Positions 1-7,511 of a stretch of DNA of 13,261 bases are shown here, in pieces (position 1 is the stretch's first letter; every line of letters starts with the position of its first letter). Origin of the DNA: Blastocatellia bacterium. GTDB lineage: Bacteria; Acidobacteriota; Blastocatellia; UBA7656. The position numbers and the translations under genes are program-made. The notes under the pieces are model-generated. The model was not told where the DNA came from and made no database searches. It saw nothing but the letters and a program-made list of their open reading frames with translations. The stretch is taken from assembly GCA_022615215.1 (NCBI GenBank), contig JAKEHD010000155.1:1-13261 (forward strand). The letters run 5' to 3'.

Positions 1-1
1 C

Positions 2-157
2 GAAACTTTCTTCGAGCGCCAATATCAAATTCAGATGTTGCATGGAATCCCACTCCTTTATGGTCTCGTTTGAAGACCCCGGAGCCACATCATCCGTATT
101 CAGGTTGAAAATGTCGGCGGCAACCTGCCGCACCTTTTCCATGACCACTTCCGCCAT
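2..157 (-). CDS. Acyl carrier protein, N-terminal 52 residues (3' end outside window)
   Basis: The gene opens with ATG at 157, preceded by a good ribosome-binding site (AAGGAGGGG) and 11 bases after the FkbH-like stop. It runs off the window edge, so the C-terminus is missing. The translation has the ACP pattern: an amphipathic first helix (about residues 3-18), then a loop leading to D37-S38-M39 and a leucine-rich helix 2 (HLNLILALEE). S38 is where a 4'-phosphopantetheine arm would be attached. This is a discrete ACP, not a domain of a polyketide synthase. Discrete ACPs next to FkbH proteins carry the glyceryl thioester made from a glycolytic three-carbon phosphate, so this one is probably the carrier for the acyl group made by the neighbouring genes. 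Fatty-acid ACP is less likely, because no fab gene is nearby and the DSM motif differs from the usual DSL. Confidence 0.9.
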   Translation of the reverse strand, partial: MAEVVMEKVRQVAADIFNLNTDDVAPGSSNETIKEWDSMQHLNLILALEESF

Positions 158-168
158 TTGCCCCTCCT

Positions 169-2055
169 TCATTCCAGTGTGCGCCTGTTGATCCAATCGG
201 GCACTTGAATCTCTCCTGCGTCGAGATCGAACTCCCAGCAAGATTGCCCATCCTGGACCGCCGAGTTCACGAATCCATGAGATTTGTAGAAATCTTTTAC
301 CTGACCGTTTTTCGCGGTCGGGAAATACCGTCCGACAAGCCGCCGAGCGCCCTCGGCGCGAGCGTGCTCGGCAACGCTTGCAAGCAAGGCCGTCTCTAGC
401 CGGCGACCGATGACGCGGCAACTCAATAAGAATGTATCTATTTCGCAGACGCTCTCTTCGAACCGGGTTATAGCTACCCCTACAAGCCCGTTGTCGCCGA
501 AGCGATCGCGCGCGCGCATCGAGTAAACACGCCAATCCGGGCTGGCAGCCATTTCGGCTATCTGCTGCTCGCTGTAACGCCGTGTAGTCATATTGAACTG
601 GTTCGTCTTCTGAGTCAGTTGCGCCACGCGGCTCAAAGTCTCGCGCGTGACCTCAAAGACCTCGACCTCAAGCGACAACGAGCGGTAGAAATCCTCAAGC
701 GATGACGCGCTGGCTTTCAACTCCGCGCGCCTGCGCTGTTGGGCGTAGTCTATGCCTCGCTTGCGGTCCTCCGCCGAGAGAGACAATCGCTCGAACGCAG
801 GGCAATCGCGCACCGCACGCGCATAATCCATAGGATCACCCGGCAGTTGAATTACAGTAACCTCTGGCATGCGCACACGTATCCATTCGCATTCGGCCGG
901 GCTGTCATCAAGCAGTGCCAGCGCGTCGGTGCCCACGTTCAACTCGTCGGCGATCTCTTGCAGATTTTGAGCCTTGTCGTTCCAATTGATCCTGAGCGTA
1001 GCGAAGTGTTGCGGGCTTATGAGCATCCCCGGATGTTTTTCAATCGCTTCCATAGCATCGGAAGGATTATTCTTGCTGCACACCGCAAGGATGATGCCCC
1101 GGCGGTATAAATCCATTATCGCTCGCTGCAAAGACTGGTAAGCCGCGCCGGGATACTCCGGCCCAAGCTTGATGCCGCTCAGTCCATCTTCGCCTATGAC
1201 CCCGCCCCAGAGTGTATTGTCAAGGTCCGTGACCAATACCTTGCAGGTTCTTCCCATCAACGGGTGTATGAAGCGCAGCCATTCACCGGCAATATGCATC
1301 AGAGAACCGGCTGAAAGAGGCATACGCATGGTCAGCCACTTGCGCTCGTCGTGCCAGCCCTGTCCTCCGTAGCGCGCGATCAGAGAATCATAGTCAAGGA
1401 CATATATGCCGGAGTACACGCGCGCCAATCGCGCAAGCTCATGATTGATTCGCCTTATGGACTCTCGCTGGCCGGTTTCAACCTGGGCGTCGAGCAAACC
1501 GTTGCTCGGCGTTGCAGGCGTCTCAAGCGTATGCACTATCAGATGGGCCTGGCTGTGAGCGCGAAAGGCTTCAATCCAATTTCGAAACTCCCCGGCTACC
1601 CTCTCGATAGCGCCTTCGACCTCGCCGGGCGAAAGGTCGGCAAAGTCGTTCCATAAATCCGGCGCGACATCGCGCGCTTGAACGGCCAGCACGGCTATAT
1701 CCGGGCCGAAGCGATAGAGGTTGCTTTCCGGGTCGAGCATCTCCTGCGCGTAAGCGTTGAAATCTCCGGTCTGCACCTCAAGGTCAAGCCCGCTCGAAAA
1801 AGCGGCGGCGCGCAGCAGAGGGATTACAGGTTCTACTGTGAATGATCGCAAAAGCATGATCCGGCAGACGGGCAGATTCATCTGCGGGCGCAATCGGTCG
1901 AACCTCGACTCGACGAACCCCGCCAGAGCAGGACTGCGCTCCTGCTCCCAAAGGCGTGAGAGCGAGGCGCGGGCTAACGCCATATCACCATCGGCGATGT
2001 AGAGATCGATCTCTTCACGCGAAGTTTCCTGTATTGTTGCGCACAGCGCATTCAC
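169..2055 (-). CDS. FkbH-like HAD-IIIC phosphatase / acyl-ACP-forming protein
   Basis: This 628-residue protein has FkbH architecture. Residues about 60-270 form an N-terminal alpha/beta region that in relatives resembles an SGNH-hydrolase fold. The HAD phosphatase domain spans about 271-420, with motif I DLDNTLWGG (nucleophile D277, acid D279), S327 in CSKNN, K361 and the acidic motif LLDDSP (D383, D384). The C-terminal GNAT-like domain (about 460-610) carries TQKTNQFNMTTRRYS, LSCRVIGRR and GRYFPTAKN, all typical of FkbH. Characterised FkbH proteins take the phosphate off a three-carbon glycolytic intermediate and load the glyceryl group on an ACP; an ACP gene lies directly downstream, which supports that role. 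The start codon overlaps the VOC stop by 4 bases. In a sugar operon the likely product is a glyceryl-type acyl donor for the sugar, not a polyketide extender unit. The family call is firm; the substrate is inferred. Confidence 0.93.
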   Translation of the reverse strand: MNALCATIQETSREEIDLYIADGDMALARASLSRLWEQERSPALAGFVESRFDRLRPQMNLPVCRIMLLRSFTVEPVIPLLRAAAFSSGLDLEVQTGDFNAYAQEMLDPESNLYRFGPDIAVLAVQARDVAPDLWNDFADLSPGEVEGAIERVAGEFRNWIEAFRAHSQAHLIVHTLETPATPSNGLLDAQVETGQRESIRRINHELARLARVYSGIYVLDYDSLIARYGGQGWHDERKWLTMRMPLSAGSLMHIAGEWLRFIHPLMGRTCKVLVTDLDNTLWGGVIGEDGLSGIKLGPEYPGAAYQSLQRAIMDLYRRGIILAVCSKNNPSDAMEAIEKHPGMLISPQHFATLRINWNDKAQNLQEIADELNVGTDALALLDDSPAECEWIRVRMPEVTVIQLPGDPMDYARAVRDCPAFERLSLSAEDRKRGIDYAQQRRRAELKASASSLEDFYRSLSLEVEVFEVTRETLSRVAQLTQKTNQFNMTTRRYSEQQIAEMAASPDWRVYSMRARDRFGDNGLVGVAITRFEESVCEIDTFLLSCRVIGRRLETALLASVAEHARAEGARRLVGRYFPTAKNGQVKDFYKSHGFVNSAVQDGQSCWEFDLDAGEIQVPDWINRRTLE

Positions 2056-2459
2056 CTTTCCACAACCTCCACAAGCTGCCGGGTCGGGGTGTAAAACCAG
2101 GCTATTCGACGGCCTTCGAAGGCGACGGCCGGAACGGGTTTGCTCACTATGACGCAGCCCTTTTCCCTGCTGTCGGCAAGCGTCCGGTCAATATCGTCAA
2201 CCTCGTAGCATATATGATATGCGCTCGCGCCTTTGGCGAGCATACGGTTTACAGGAGAATCATCTTCAAGCGGAGCCACCAGTTCGATCACCAGATCGCC
2301 CTCGCCGCCCGTCCCGATAAAGCAGACCGTTGCCTTCTGAGTCGAATCGTCGAACGGGCCGGAAAGCACTCTGTAGCCGAACAGGTCTCTATAGACCGAA
2401 ACCGCTCGCTCGATATTTTGGACCGCAACACCCAGATGACTGAACTTCATAAAATTCAC
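2052..2459 (-). CDS. VOC-family protein (glyoxalase / methylmalonyl-CoA epimerase-like)
   Basis: This 135-residue protein has two beta-alpha-beta-beta-beta modules, the normal size for a single-chain vicinal-oxygen-chelate enzyme. The metal-binding pattern is complete: H8 (FSHLGVAV), E59 (LVIELVAP), H82 (AYHICYEVDD) and E131 (QLVEVVE). The layout resembles methylmalonyl-CoA epimerase and related acyl-thioester epimerases. The gene overlaps the upstream methyltransferase and the downstream FkbH-like gene by 4 bases each, so the three are probably translationally coupled. An attractive role is epimerisation or isomerisation of the ACP-bound acyl group at the carbon next to the thioester. A true propionate-pathway epimerase is unlikely because no mutase or carboxylase genes are present. 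The fold is confident; the substrate is unknown. Confidence 0.85.
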   Translation of the reverse strand: MNFMKFSHLGVAVQNIERAVSVYRDLFGYRVLSGPFDDSTQKATVCFIGTGGEGDLVIELVAPLEDDSPVNRMLAKGASAYHICYEVDDIDRTLADSREKGCVIVSKPVPAVAFEGRRIAWFYTPTRQLVEVVER

Positions 2460-3190
2460 CTCGGCCTCGCTTCTGCCAGAAAATAGATCGCGGCTGAATA
2501 TTCGATGGGAAGTTCAAGCCCAAGTTCGAACATTCCTTTCAGTTGCTCGTCGTTGCAATCAACCATCAAGCTGTTGGGCAGGAGCTTGGTTATGAGACCT
2601 TTCTTCTCTAATACGTCGAACCCCGCATCTACGATGAGCTTTTCCATGTCATAGCAGGTAAAACACCAGTGGTGTTCCATGCGATGGTCGGTGTCGCCAA
2701 GCTCTCCCGGATAGGATGCGATCCCCATCTTTACCGCGAGGCGGCGATGGAGGCTGAGCGCGTGAGGCACGACGACGGCCAGACGCCCCTTCTCTTTCAG
2801 CCACCTCTCACGAGCCAGTTTGATTATAAGCGAGGGATCGTCCACATGTTCGAGTATGTAAGACGCCAGCACCGTGTCGAACAATTGGTCGGGCTGGTAT
2901 TGCTCGAAGAGCGAACAGACCGGGGTCCAGCGCCTTCCGGCGAGCTGGAGTTGCAAGGCGTGAAGCAGTTCCGCCGAGCCTTCAACCGTCGTCACATCAG
3001 GAAATCTGTCGAGCAACTTTGGAGTCCACACCTGATCGCCAGCGCCCAGTTCAAGTATGCGTTCGCCCGTAAGCTTCGGTACGATGAAATCCGATACCAT
3101 ACCTAAGAGCTTCTGATCGACCACCCTGTCGGGCGTCGGGTTCAGGTACTCTGCTTTATTTGCGTCTAGTAGCTCTTTCGCATTTGACAT
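2456..3190 (-). CDS. Class I SAM-dependent methyltransferase
   Basis: This 244-residue protein has a Rossmann-type methyltransferase core. Motif I is ILELGAGD (45-52), binding the methionine part of SAM. E70 at the end of strand 2 would bind the ribose hydroxyls. The post-motif stretch FDTVLASYILEHVDDP (104-119) resembles UbiE/BioC-type enzymes. The C-terminal part (HRMEHHWCFTCYDMEKLIVDAGF) is typical of small-molecule methyltransferases in sugar and lipid clusters. The start at 3190 lies 61 bases after the preceding acyltransferase stop, the largest gap within the operon, with only a weak ribosome-binding site. It overlaps the VOC gene by 4 bases. It may O-methylate the glyceryl group carried by the ACP, as FkbG does in methoxymalonyl-ACP synthesis, or a hydroxyl of the sugar. 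The sequence cannot decide between N-, O- or C-methylation. Confidence 0.87.
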   Translation of the reverse strand: MSNAKELLDANKAEYLNPTPDRVVDQKLLGMVSDFIVPKLTGERILELGAGDQVWTPKLLDRFPDVTTVEGSAELLHALQLQLAGRRWTPVCSLFEQYQPDQLFDTVLASYILEHVDDPSLIIKLARERWLKEKGRLAVVVPHALSLHRRLAVKMGIASYPGELGDTDHRMEHHWCFTCYDMEKLIVDAGFDVLEKKGLITKLLPNSLMVDCNDEQLKGMFELGLELPIEYSAAIYFLAEARPR

Positions 3191-3251
3191 GATTTTTCGT
3201 CATTCGCCTTTCAGTATTTAAATATCCCGCTCTTGCAGGCTCGGATGACCA

Positions 3252-3935
3252 TCACGGACCAACTGCTGCGTTGCGTTTAAGCAAGCGGGCCGGATTGCCT
3301 GCCATTAATGCGCCCGGTTGTACGTCCATTGAAACGACCGCGCCGGCAGCTATGACACATCCTTTCCCCAATCGCACGCCCGCCAGTATCACGGCGTTCG
3401 CTCCTATGCGCACATCGTCTTCGACAACGACCGACGGCCCTTCCCAGTAGTCTCCTTCCAACTCTCTGGCCTCGTCGTGATTCAAGCGCCCGGACGCTTC
3501 GAGAGCGCCGGTCATAAAACGTCCGGCGGTGAAGCTGACATTAGGACCGATGAAGATATCGTTGCCGAGTCGCGCGCCTTCGGAAATGACGACCGATTCC
3601 ATCAATCGCACGTTCCGGCCGAGCGTCGCCTTTTCGCGCACGACCGAACCGTTTCCAAACACACAGCCATCTCCTATAGTAGCCCCCTCGCGTATCACGA
3701 CATTATGGGCCGTCTGGACATCGTTCCCTATCACAGCGTCTTCGTAAATAATGGTCCCCGATCTGAGAATACATCGCTGGCCGACCACAGCTCCCCGGCT
3801 TGTATAAAAATCGCGCCTGTTCAATAGCGTATCTTTGGACGGATGGCCGACGATCACGCCTTGCGCAAGCATGGCGTGATCGCCCACTTTGCTGGGACCG
3901 ATTATAAAGCCCCGGCTGTTGTCAAATTCTTCCAT
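3252..3935 (-). CDS. Left-handed beta-helix (hexapeptide repeat) acyltransferase
   Basis: This 227-residue protein is built from imperfect hexapeptide repeats of the [LIV]-G-x-x-x-x type: IGNDVQTAHNVVI, IGDGCVFGNGSVV, LGRNVRLMESVVI, LGNDIFIGPNV, then after a loop (about 140-168) IGANAVILAGVRLGKGCVIAAGAVV. It ends with GNPARLLKR, the usual C-terminal signature of the WbbJ/NeuD/WlbB-like transferases. Such enzymes are trimers that place an acetyl or other acyl group on a sugar amine or hydroxyl. The loop near LNHDEARELEGDYWEG lies where these enzymes often form the active-site lid. Its start overlaps the end of the upstream gene by 14 bases, with AAGGG as a plausible ribosome-binding site. As the second such enzyme in the operon, and the one beside the ACP genes, it is the best candidate to transfer the unusual acyl group. 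That role is inferred. Confidence 0.88.
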   Translation of the reverse strand: MEEFDNSRGFIIGPSKVGDHAMLAQGVIVGHPSKDTLLNRRDFYTSRGAVVGQRCILRSGTIIYEDAVIGNDVQTAHNVVIREGATIGDGCVFGNGSVVREKATLGRNVRLMESVVISEGARLGNDIFIGPNVSFTAGRFMTGALEASGRLNHDEARELEGDYWEGPSVVVEDDVRIGANAVILAGVRLGKGCVIAAGAVVSMDVQPGALMAGNPARLLKRNAAVGP

Positions 3936-4995
3936 TACACCCTTTCATCACATCGGAATTCATATTGACCAGGTCGACATAATCGCTTCTTACAAGCGAT
4001 GATACGCTCACTGAATGCGATTGCCTTTCGCGCGACTCGCGGCAGAGTATCTCTCCAACCTTCAATCCCCCCGCTTGAAGCCTGATTATCGGCTCCGGTC
4101 CTACGGCTGAAGGAAGTATGCCCATGTGACCCGGCGCTGGCGATTCCATTGGCCAGACAGGTACTCCCGCCTTCATCATCGCCGTCCGGTTTATATCTCC
4201 CCAAAATTGAACCACAACGGCTCCGGGCCAGTGCCCGGCAATAAAAGCCGCGTCTTCAGCCGATAGCACGGGAACGACTTGCGGCCGAAGAGCTATAAGG
4301 ATGGCGTCATATCTTGCGTCTTTGTCGGGCCTTTGCAGTGATTCGACCGTATCGACCGTAGCGCCGCAGCCCTCCATCCCTCGCTTGATGAATGGCCCGA
4401 ATGAGTTGTCACAGAGCAGCAGTATCCGGCTTCGGTAGACGGCAACGCCCGCATCCATCAATTGCTTGACCGCCATCACGCCCAAAAAAGAAAAGACATC
4501 GATGGCCGGATGGCGCTCATTCGTGCCCGCTACCGTTATGCCGCGTTGCCGACAGGCTGCAATATCTACGTCTCCGGGCCGAAACTCCCATGCCTCGTAC
4601 ATAAGCGGGACGACGGCCGTGGACTTCATCCAACCAACCATCTCAGCGTCAATCGGGCGCACATGGCCGCTGTTTGTGATGATGTCTGACTGAGCGACTA
4701 TCGCGCTCGTTTTGGCAGTGACGATCTCTATGCCTTCTGCTACTTTGGCCGTCTCCGCCAGCTTTAGAGTTTGCTCTCGCACCTGCTCCGGTGTTCCATA
4801 ACGGGAAGGAACGGCGAGGGCGAATACTGATCGAGCGCCAGCCATAGCGGCGAGGACAGGCGTCACCGAGTAAGCTCCCGATGCGGCCTCCGTCAGCACG
4901 GTCATACCGCGCAGATCGAGTTCGCAGCGGCTTATGGCAGCCTCCATCAACTCGACCATACGGCGGATGTTCAAACCGGGACGGCTGTCTGTCAT
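3922..4995 (-). CDS. Unrecognised two-domain alpha/beta (Rossmann-like) protein
   Basis: I do not recognise this 357-residue family with confidence. The chain reads as two alternating alpha/beta halves. The N-terminal half contains LRGMTVLTEAASGAYSVTP (28-46), then a GARSVFALAV strand and SDIITNSGHVRPID (103-116), which resembles the strand-and-loop pattern where dehydrogenases hold the nicotinamide ring. The C-terminal half begins with RILLLCDNSFGPFIKRGM (190-207), a strand-loop-helix that looks nucleotide-binding but lacks a clean GxGxxG. NERHPAIDVFSFLG (159-172) would form the link between halves. The layout recalls D-2-hydroxyacid dehydrogenases, shikimate dehydrogenase or S-adenosylhomocysteine hydrolase, without matching any. 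The gene overlaps the aminotransferase by 4 bases and the acyltransferase by 14, so it belongs to the pathway. An oxidoreductase acting on the ACP-bound acyl group or its precursor is possible. Confidence refers to the gene being real, not to its function. Confidence 0.85.
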   Translation of the reverse strand: MTDSRPGLNIRRMVELMEAAISRCELDLRGMTVLTEAASGAYSVTPVLAAMAGARSVFALAVPSRYGTPEQVREQTLKLAETAKVAEGIEIVTAKTSAIVAQSDIITNSGHVRPIDAEMVGWMKSTAVVPLMYEAWEFRPGDVDIAACRQRGITVAGTNERHPAIDVFSFLGVMAVKQLMDAGVAVYRSRILLLCDNSFGPFIKRGMEGCGATVDTVESLQRPDKDARYDAILIALRPQVVPVLSAEDAAFIAGHWPGAVVVQFWGDINRTAMMKAGVPVWPMESPAPGHMGILPSAVGPEPIIRLQAGGLKVGEILCRESRERQSHSVSVSSLVRSDYVDLVNMNSDVMKGCNGRI

Positions 4996-6104
4996 GACGT
5001 TCGATTTCCTCCGGTTATATCGCTCATGCGACGGGCGACTGTCTCGATATCGGCCTCTCTCAACTCCGCATACATCGGAAGCGAGAGCACTTCATCAGCC
5101 ACTCGCTCAGAGCAAGGGAAATCGCCCCGCCCGTATCCGAGATCGGAGTATGCTTCCTGCAAATGCACAGGTATCGGGTAGTGAATGCCTGTTTGAATTC
5201 CGCTTTCGTTCAGCTTTCGTTGCAACGTCTCTCGCTCTTCGGTTCGCACTGCGTAGACGTGATAGACGTGGCGCGCATAAGGCATCTCCGCAGGAGTTTG
5301 CAGATTGGAGTCGGCGAGCAATCGCTCATATTGCCTGGCGTGTGCGCGCCGGGCTTCAGTCCATTCTTCGAGGTAGCGCAGCTTGACGCGCAGGATAGCG
5401 CCTTGAATTCCATCCATGCGAAAGTTGTAGCCTTTGAGAACGTGATGATACTTTCGCTCCTGTCCCCAGTCGCGCAGCATCCTTATCGCGCGCGCTCTCT
5501 CCGGGTCATTGGTCACCACCATGCCGCCTTCGCCGTAAGCGCCGAGGTTCTTGCCCGGATAAAAACTGAAACAACTCAGATCGCCCATACTTCCGACTCG
5601 ACGGCCTTTGTACTCCGCTCCGTGCGCTTGAGCGGCGTCTTCAATGACTGCGAGATTGTGGCGGCGTGCTATCTCTAATACCTGGTCCATATCGGCAGGC
5701 TGGCCGTAGAGGTGCACGGGCATAATGGCCTTTGTGCGATCCGTGATAGCGCCTTCTATCCGGCCCGTGTCGATAGTGAGGGATTTAGGATCGATGTCCA
5801 CGAAGACGGGCCGCGCGCCCGTGTAACAGATCGCAGCCGTAGTGGCCACGAAGGTGAAAGGCACTGTTATCACTTCGTCGCCCGGCCCGACGCCCGCGGC
5901 CAGAAGCGCGAGGTGAAGGGCGCTCGTGCCTGAGTTTACGGCCACTCCCAAGCGAGCGCCTGAGTAGGCGGCAAACTCTTCTTCGAAGGCCGCGACTTCC
6001 TTGCCCAGGACGAACTGTGTGCTTTCGAGGACGCCTGAAACGGCCGCGTCTATTTCGCTTTTGATGCCGAGGTATTGAGCTTTCAGGTCTACGAATGCGA
6101 TCAT
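4992..6104 (-). CDS. DegT/DnrJ/EryC1/StrS-family nucleotide-sugar aminotransferase
   Basis: This 370-residue PLP enzyme moves the amino group of glutamate onto a keto nucleotide sugar. Visible family features are the opening FVDLKAQYLGIKSEID, N57-S58-G59-T60-S61 (phosphate-binding loop), the EDAAQAHGA motif with D156 for the pyridine nitrogen, and the Schiff-base lysine K185 in FSFYPGKNLGAYGEGG. The C-terminal GIHYPIPVHLQ is also typical. The start at 6104 is chosen because it gives the conserved N-terminus and a 4-base ATGA overlap with the oxidoreductase stop. An in-frame ATG at 6299 would only add 65 non-conserved residues read from inside that gene. Closest relatives in style are WbpE/WlbC, which aminate UDP-3-keto-GlcNAcA. 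With an upstream Gfo/Idh enzyme and a WbpD-like acetyltransferase, C-3 amination is likely, though dTDP-3-keto sugars remain possible. Confidence 0.95.
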   Translation of the reverse strand: MIAFVDLKAQYLGIKSEIDAAVSGVLESTQFVLGKEVAAFEEEFAAYSGARLGVAVNSGTSALHLALLAAGVGPGDEVITVPFTFVATTAAICYTGARPVFVDIDPKSLTIDTGRIEGAITDRTKAIMPVHLYGQPADMDQVLEIARRHNLAVIEDAAQAHGAEYKGRRVGSMGDLSCFSFYPGKNLGAYGEGGMVVTNDPERARAIRMLRDWGQERKYHHVLKGYNFRMDGIQGAILRVKLRYLEEWTEARRAHARQYERLLADSNLQTPAEMPYARHVYHVYAVRTEERETLQRKLNESGIQTGIHYPIPVHLQEAYSDLGYGRGDFPCSERVADEVLSLPMYAELREADIETVARRMSDITGGNRTS

Positions 6105-7126
6105 GCCGCCACTCCTATGGCTGCCAGTTCCACGGGGCGGCCTCTTTGCAGCATGGATTGTGTGGCAGCTTCTAAAACCTGCACCACACGCAGCCCTGAC
6201 TCCCCGTCGGTTATGGGACGATTGCCTTCTTCTATGCAATTGATGAAATGAATAGCTTCCGTGCGCAACGCTTCTGTTATATCCAACTGCGGTGCCCACA
6301 TATCTCCCGCGCGATAGCCGATCAACATCTGATAGACACTTTCGGTGCTGTTGACCGTTATGCCCTTATCGTAAACCTTGACCTTTTCGCTCGGTTCGAG
6401 ATCGTCATAGAGGATCATCTTTTGACTTCCGCCGATCAGCGTGCGGCGCACCTTGACAGGGGCGAGCCAGTTGACGTGTATGTGAGCGATCAGATTGCTC
6501 TCGAAGAAGAGCGTCAGGTAAGCGATATTTGCAGGCTCTCCGGGAAGGTGACTTACACCTGTCGCCGACACCGCGCAGGGTTGCACGGGCAACAGGTGAT
6601 CCATTATGGAAAGGTCATGCACAGCAAGATCCCAGATCACGTTCACGTCGTGTTGAAACAGCCCCAGGTTTACGCGAACCGAATCGTAATAGTAAATATC
6701 TCCAAGTCCGTCGTTAGTTATCAACTCTCTTATCCTGCGGACAGCGCCCGTGTAAACGAAAGTGTGATCGACCATCATTACGAGATTGCGCCGGTCGGCC
6801 TCGTCCATAAGCCTTATAACCTGTTCGGAGGTTGAGGCCAGAGGCTTCTCGACAAGCACATGCTTGCCTGCGCGCAGGGCCTGTAGGGCGAGATCGAAAT
6901 GAGTCGAGACAGGGGTCGCTATGGCTATAGCCTCAATGCGCTCGTCTCTAAGCAGATCGCTATAATCCGAAGTCGTCTCGAAAGCCGGATAACGGGTTTG
7001 CACTTTAGCGAGCCGGTCGGAACTCAGATCGCTCACTGCGATGACCTGACAATCCTCGGTCTCCGCGAAATTGCGAACGATGTTTGGTCCCCAGTAACCG
7101 TAGCCGATTACACCTATACTTATCAT
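6101..7126 (-). CDS. Gfo/Idh/MocA-family sugar oxidoreductase (WbpB/WlbA-like)
   Basis: This 341-residue NAD(P)-dependent enzyme oxidises a sugar hydroxyl to a ketone. The N-terminal Rossmann domain has GYGYWG (8-13) at the dinucleotide site. The EKP motif (E93-K94-P95, in HVLVEKPLA) supplies the catalytic lysine, and WDLAVHDLSIMDHLL (165-179) carries H170-D171, the usual catalytic or substrate-binding pair. The ribosome-binding site is unusually strong (TAAGGAGGA at 7131-7139) and includes the stop codon of the preceding gene, so translation is likely coupled. It overlaps the aminotransferase by 4 bases. In the WbpB/WlbA pathway such an enzyme makes UDP-3-keto-GlcNAcA, the substrate of the aminotransferase encoded next. 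The UDP-GlcNAc 6-dehydrogenase needed upstream in that pathway is not in this window. Confidence 0.94.
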   Translation of the reverse strand: MISIGVIGYGYWGPNIVRNFAETEDCQVIAVSDLSSDRLAKVQTRYPAFETTSDYSDLLRDERIEAIAIATPVSTHFDLALQALRAGKHVLVEKPLASTSEQVIRLMDEADRRNLVMMVDHTFVYTGAVRRIRELITNDGLGDIYYYDSVRVNLGLFQHDVNVIWDLAVHDLSIMDHLLPVQPCAVSATGVSHLPGEPANIAYLTLFFESNLIAHIHVNWLAPVKVRRTLIGGSQKMILYDDLEPSEKVKVYDKGITVNSTESVYQMLIGYRAGDMWAPQLDITEALRTEAIHFINCIEEGNRPITDGESGLRVVQVLEAATQSMLQRGRPVELAAIGVAA

Positions 7127-7130
7127 TAAG

Positions 7131-7139
7131 TCCTCCTTA
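7131..7139 (-). promoter_or_regulatory. Strong Shine-Dalgarno overlapping the preceding stop codon
   Basis: On the minus strand this reads TAAGGAGGA, almost the full anti-16S complement, 4 bases before the ATG at 7126. Its first three bases are the TAA stop of the small membrane protein, so a terminating ribosome sits directly on the site. This fixes the oxidoreductase start and suggests coupled or boosted translation. Confidence 0.85.
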
Positions 7140-7511
7140 CGCGCGCGCCACCAGAACGAATCCGGTCAATATAACTCCCAGCCCCAGCACTTTTTGCCAG
7201 GAGATTCCTTCGTGGAAAAATACTACTGACCCAATCGTGACTAGCACGAATGTCAGGCTAATAAGCAATGGGTAACTGGCACTGAGGTTTTCGGTAGCCA
7301 TTACGCGGAACCATATAAGAGTTGCAAGTCCGTAAAGAATGAATCCCAAGATCATCGAGGGCTGCCCGATCCAGGCTAAAATCTGGCTCTTGATCGCGCT
7401 CAGGGAGAAAGAGAAAGAACCCGCGCGCAACAGTTCCGCTCGAATCAAAAGGTTTGATACGACCACGCACAGCGCGGTGATAATTATCAGCAACAGCCCT
7501 CGCCCGCTCAT
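7137..7511 (-). CDS. Small four-helix membrane protein, EamA/SMR (ArnE/ArnF-like) type
   Basis: This 124-residue hydrophobic protein has four predicted membrane helices, at about residues 5-25, 48-70, 78-99 and 104-122. The ENLSASYPLLISLTFVL stretch and the final SWQKVLGLGVILTGFVLV resemble the second half of drug/metabolite transporter family proteins, the small multidrug resistance proteins and the ArnE/ArnF lipid-sugar flippase subunits. Its location in an amino-sugar operon favours a role in moving a lipid-linked sugar across the inner membrane over drug efflux. ArnE and ArnF act as a pair, and only one such gene is here, so it may work as a homodimer or with a partner elsewhere. Its start overlaps the upstream acetyltransferase stop by 4 bases. 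Confidence 0.85.
   Translation of the reverse strand: MSGRGLLLIIITALCVVVSNLLIRAELLRAGSFSFSLSAIKSQILAWIGQPSMILGFILYGLATLIWFRVMATENLSASYPLLISLTFVLVTIGSVVFFHEGISWQKVLGLGVILTGFVLVARA

Noticed and set aside
6105..6299. In-frame N-terminal extension of the aminotransferase to an ATG at 6299
   Set aside because: The extra 65 residues are read from inside the oxidoreductase gene, look non-conserved (Arg/His/Ser-rich), and the ATG at 6104 gives both the family N-terminus and an ATGA overlap.
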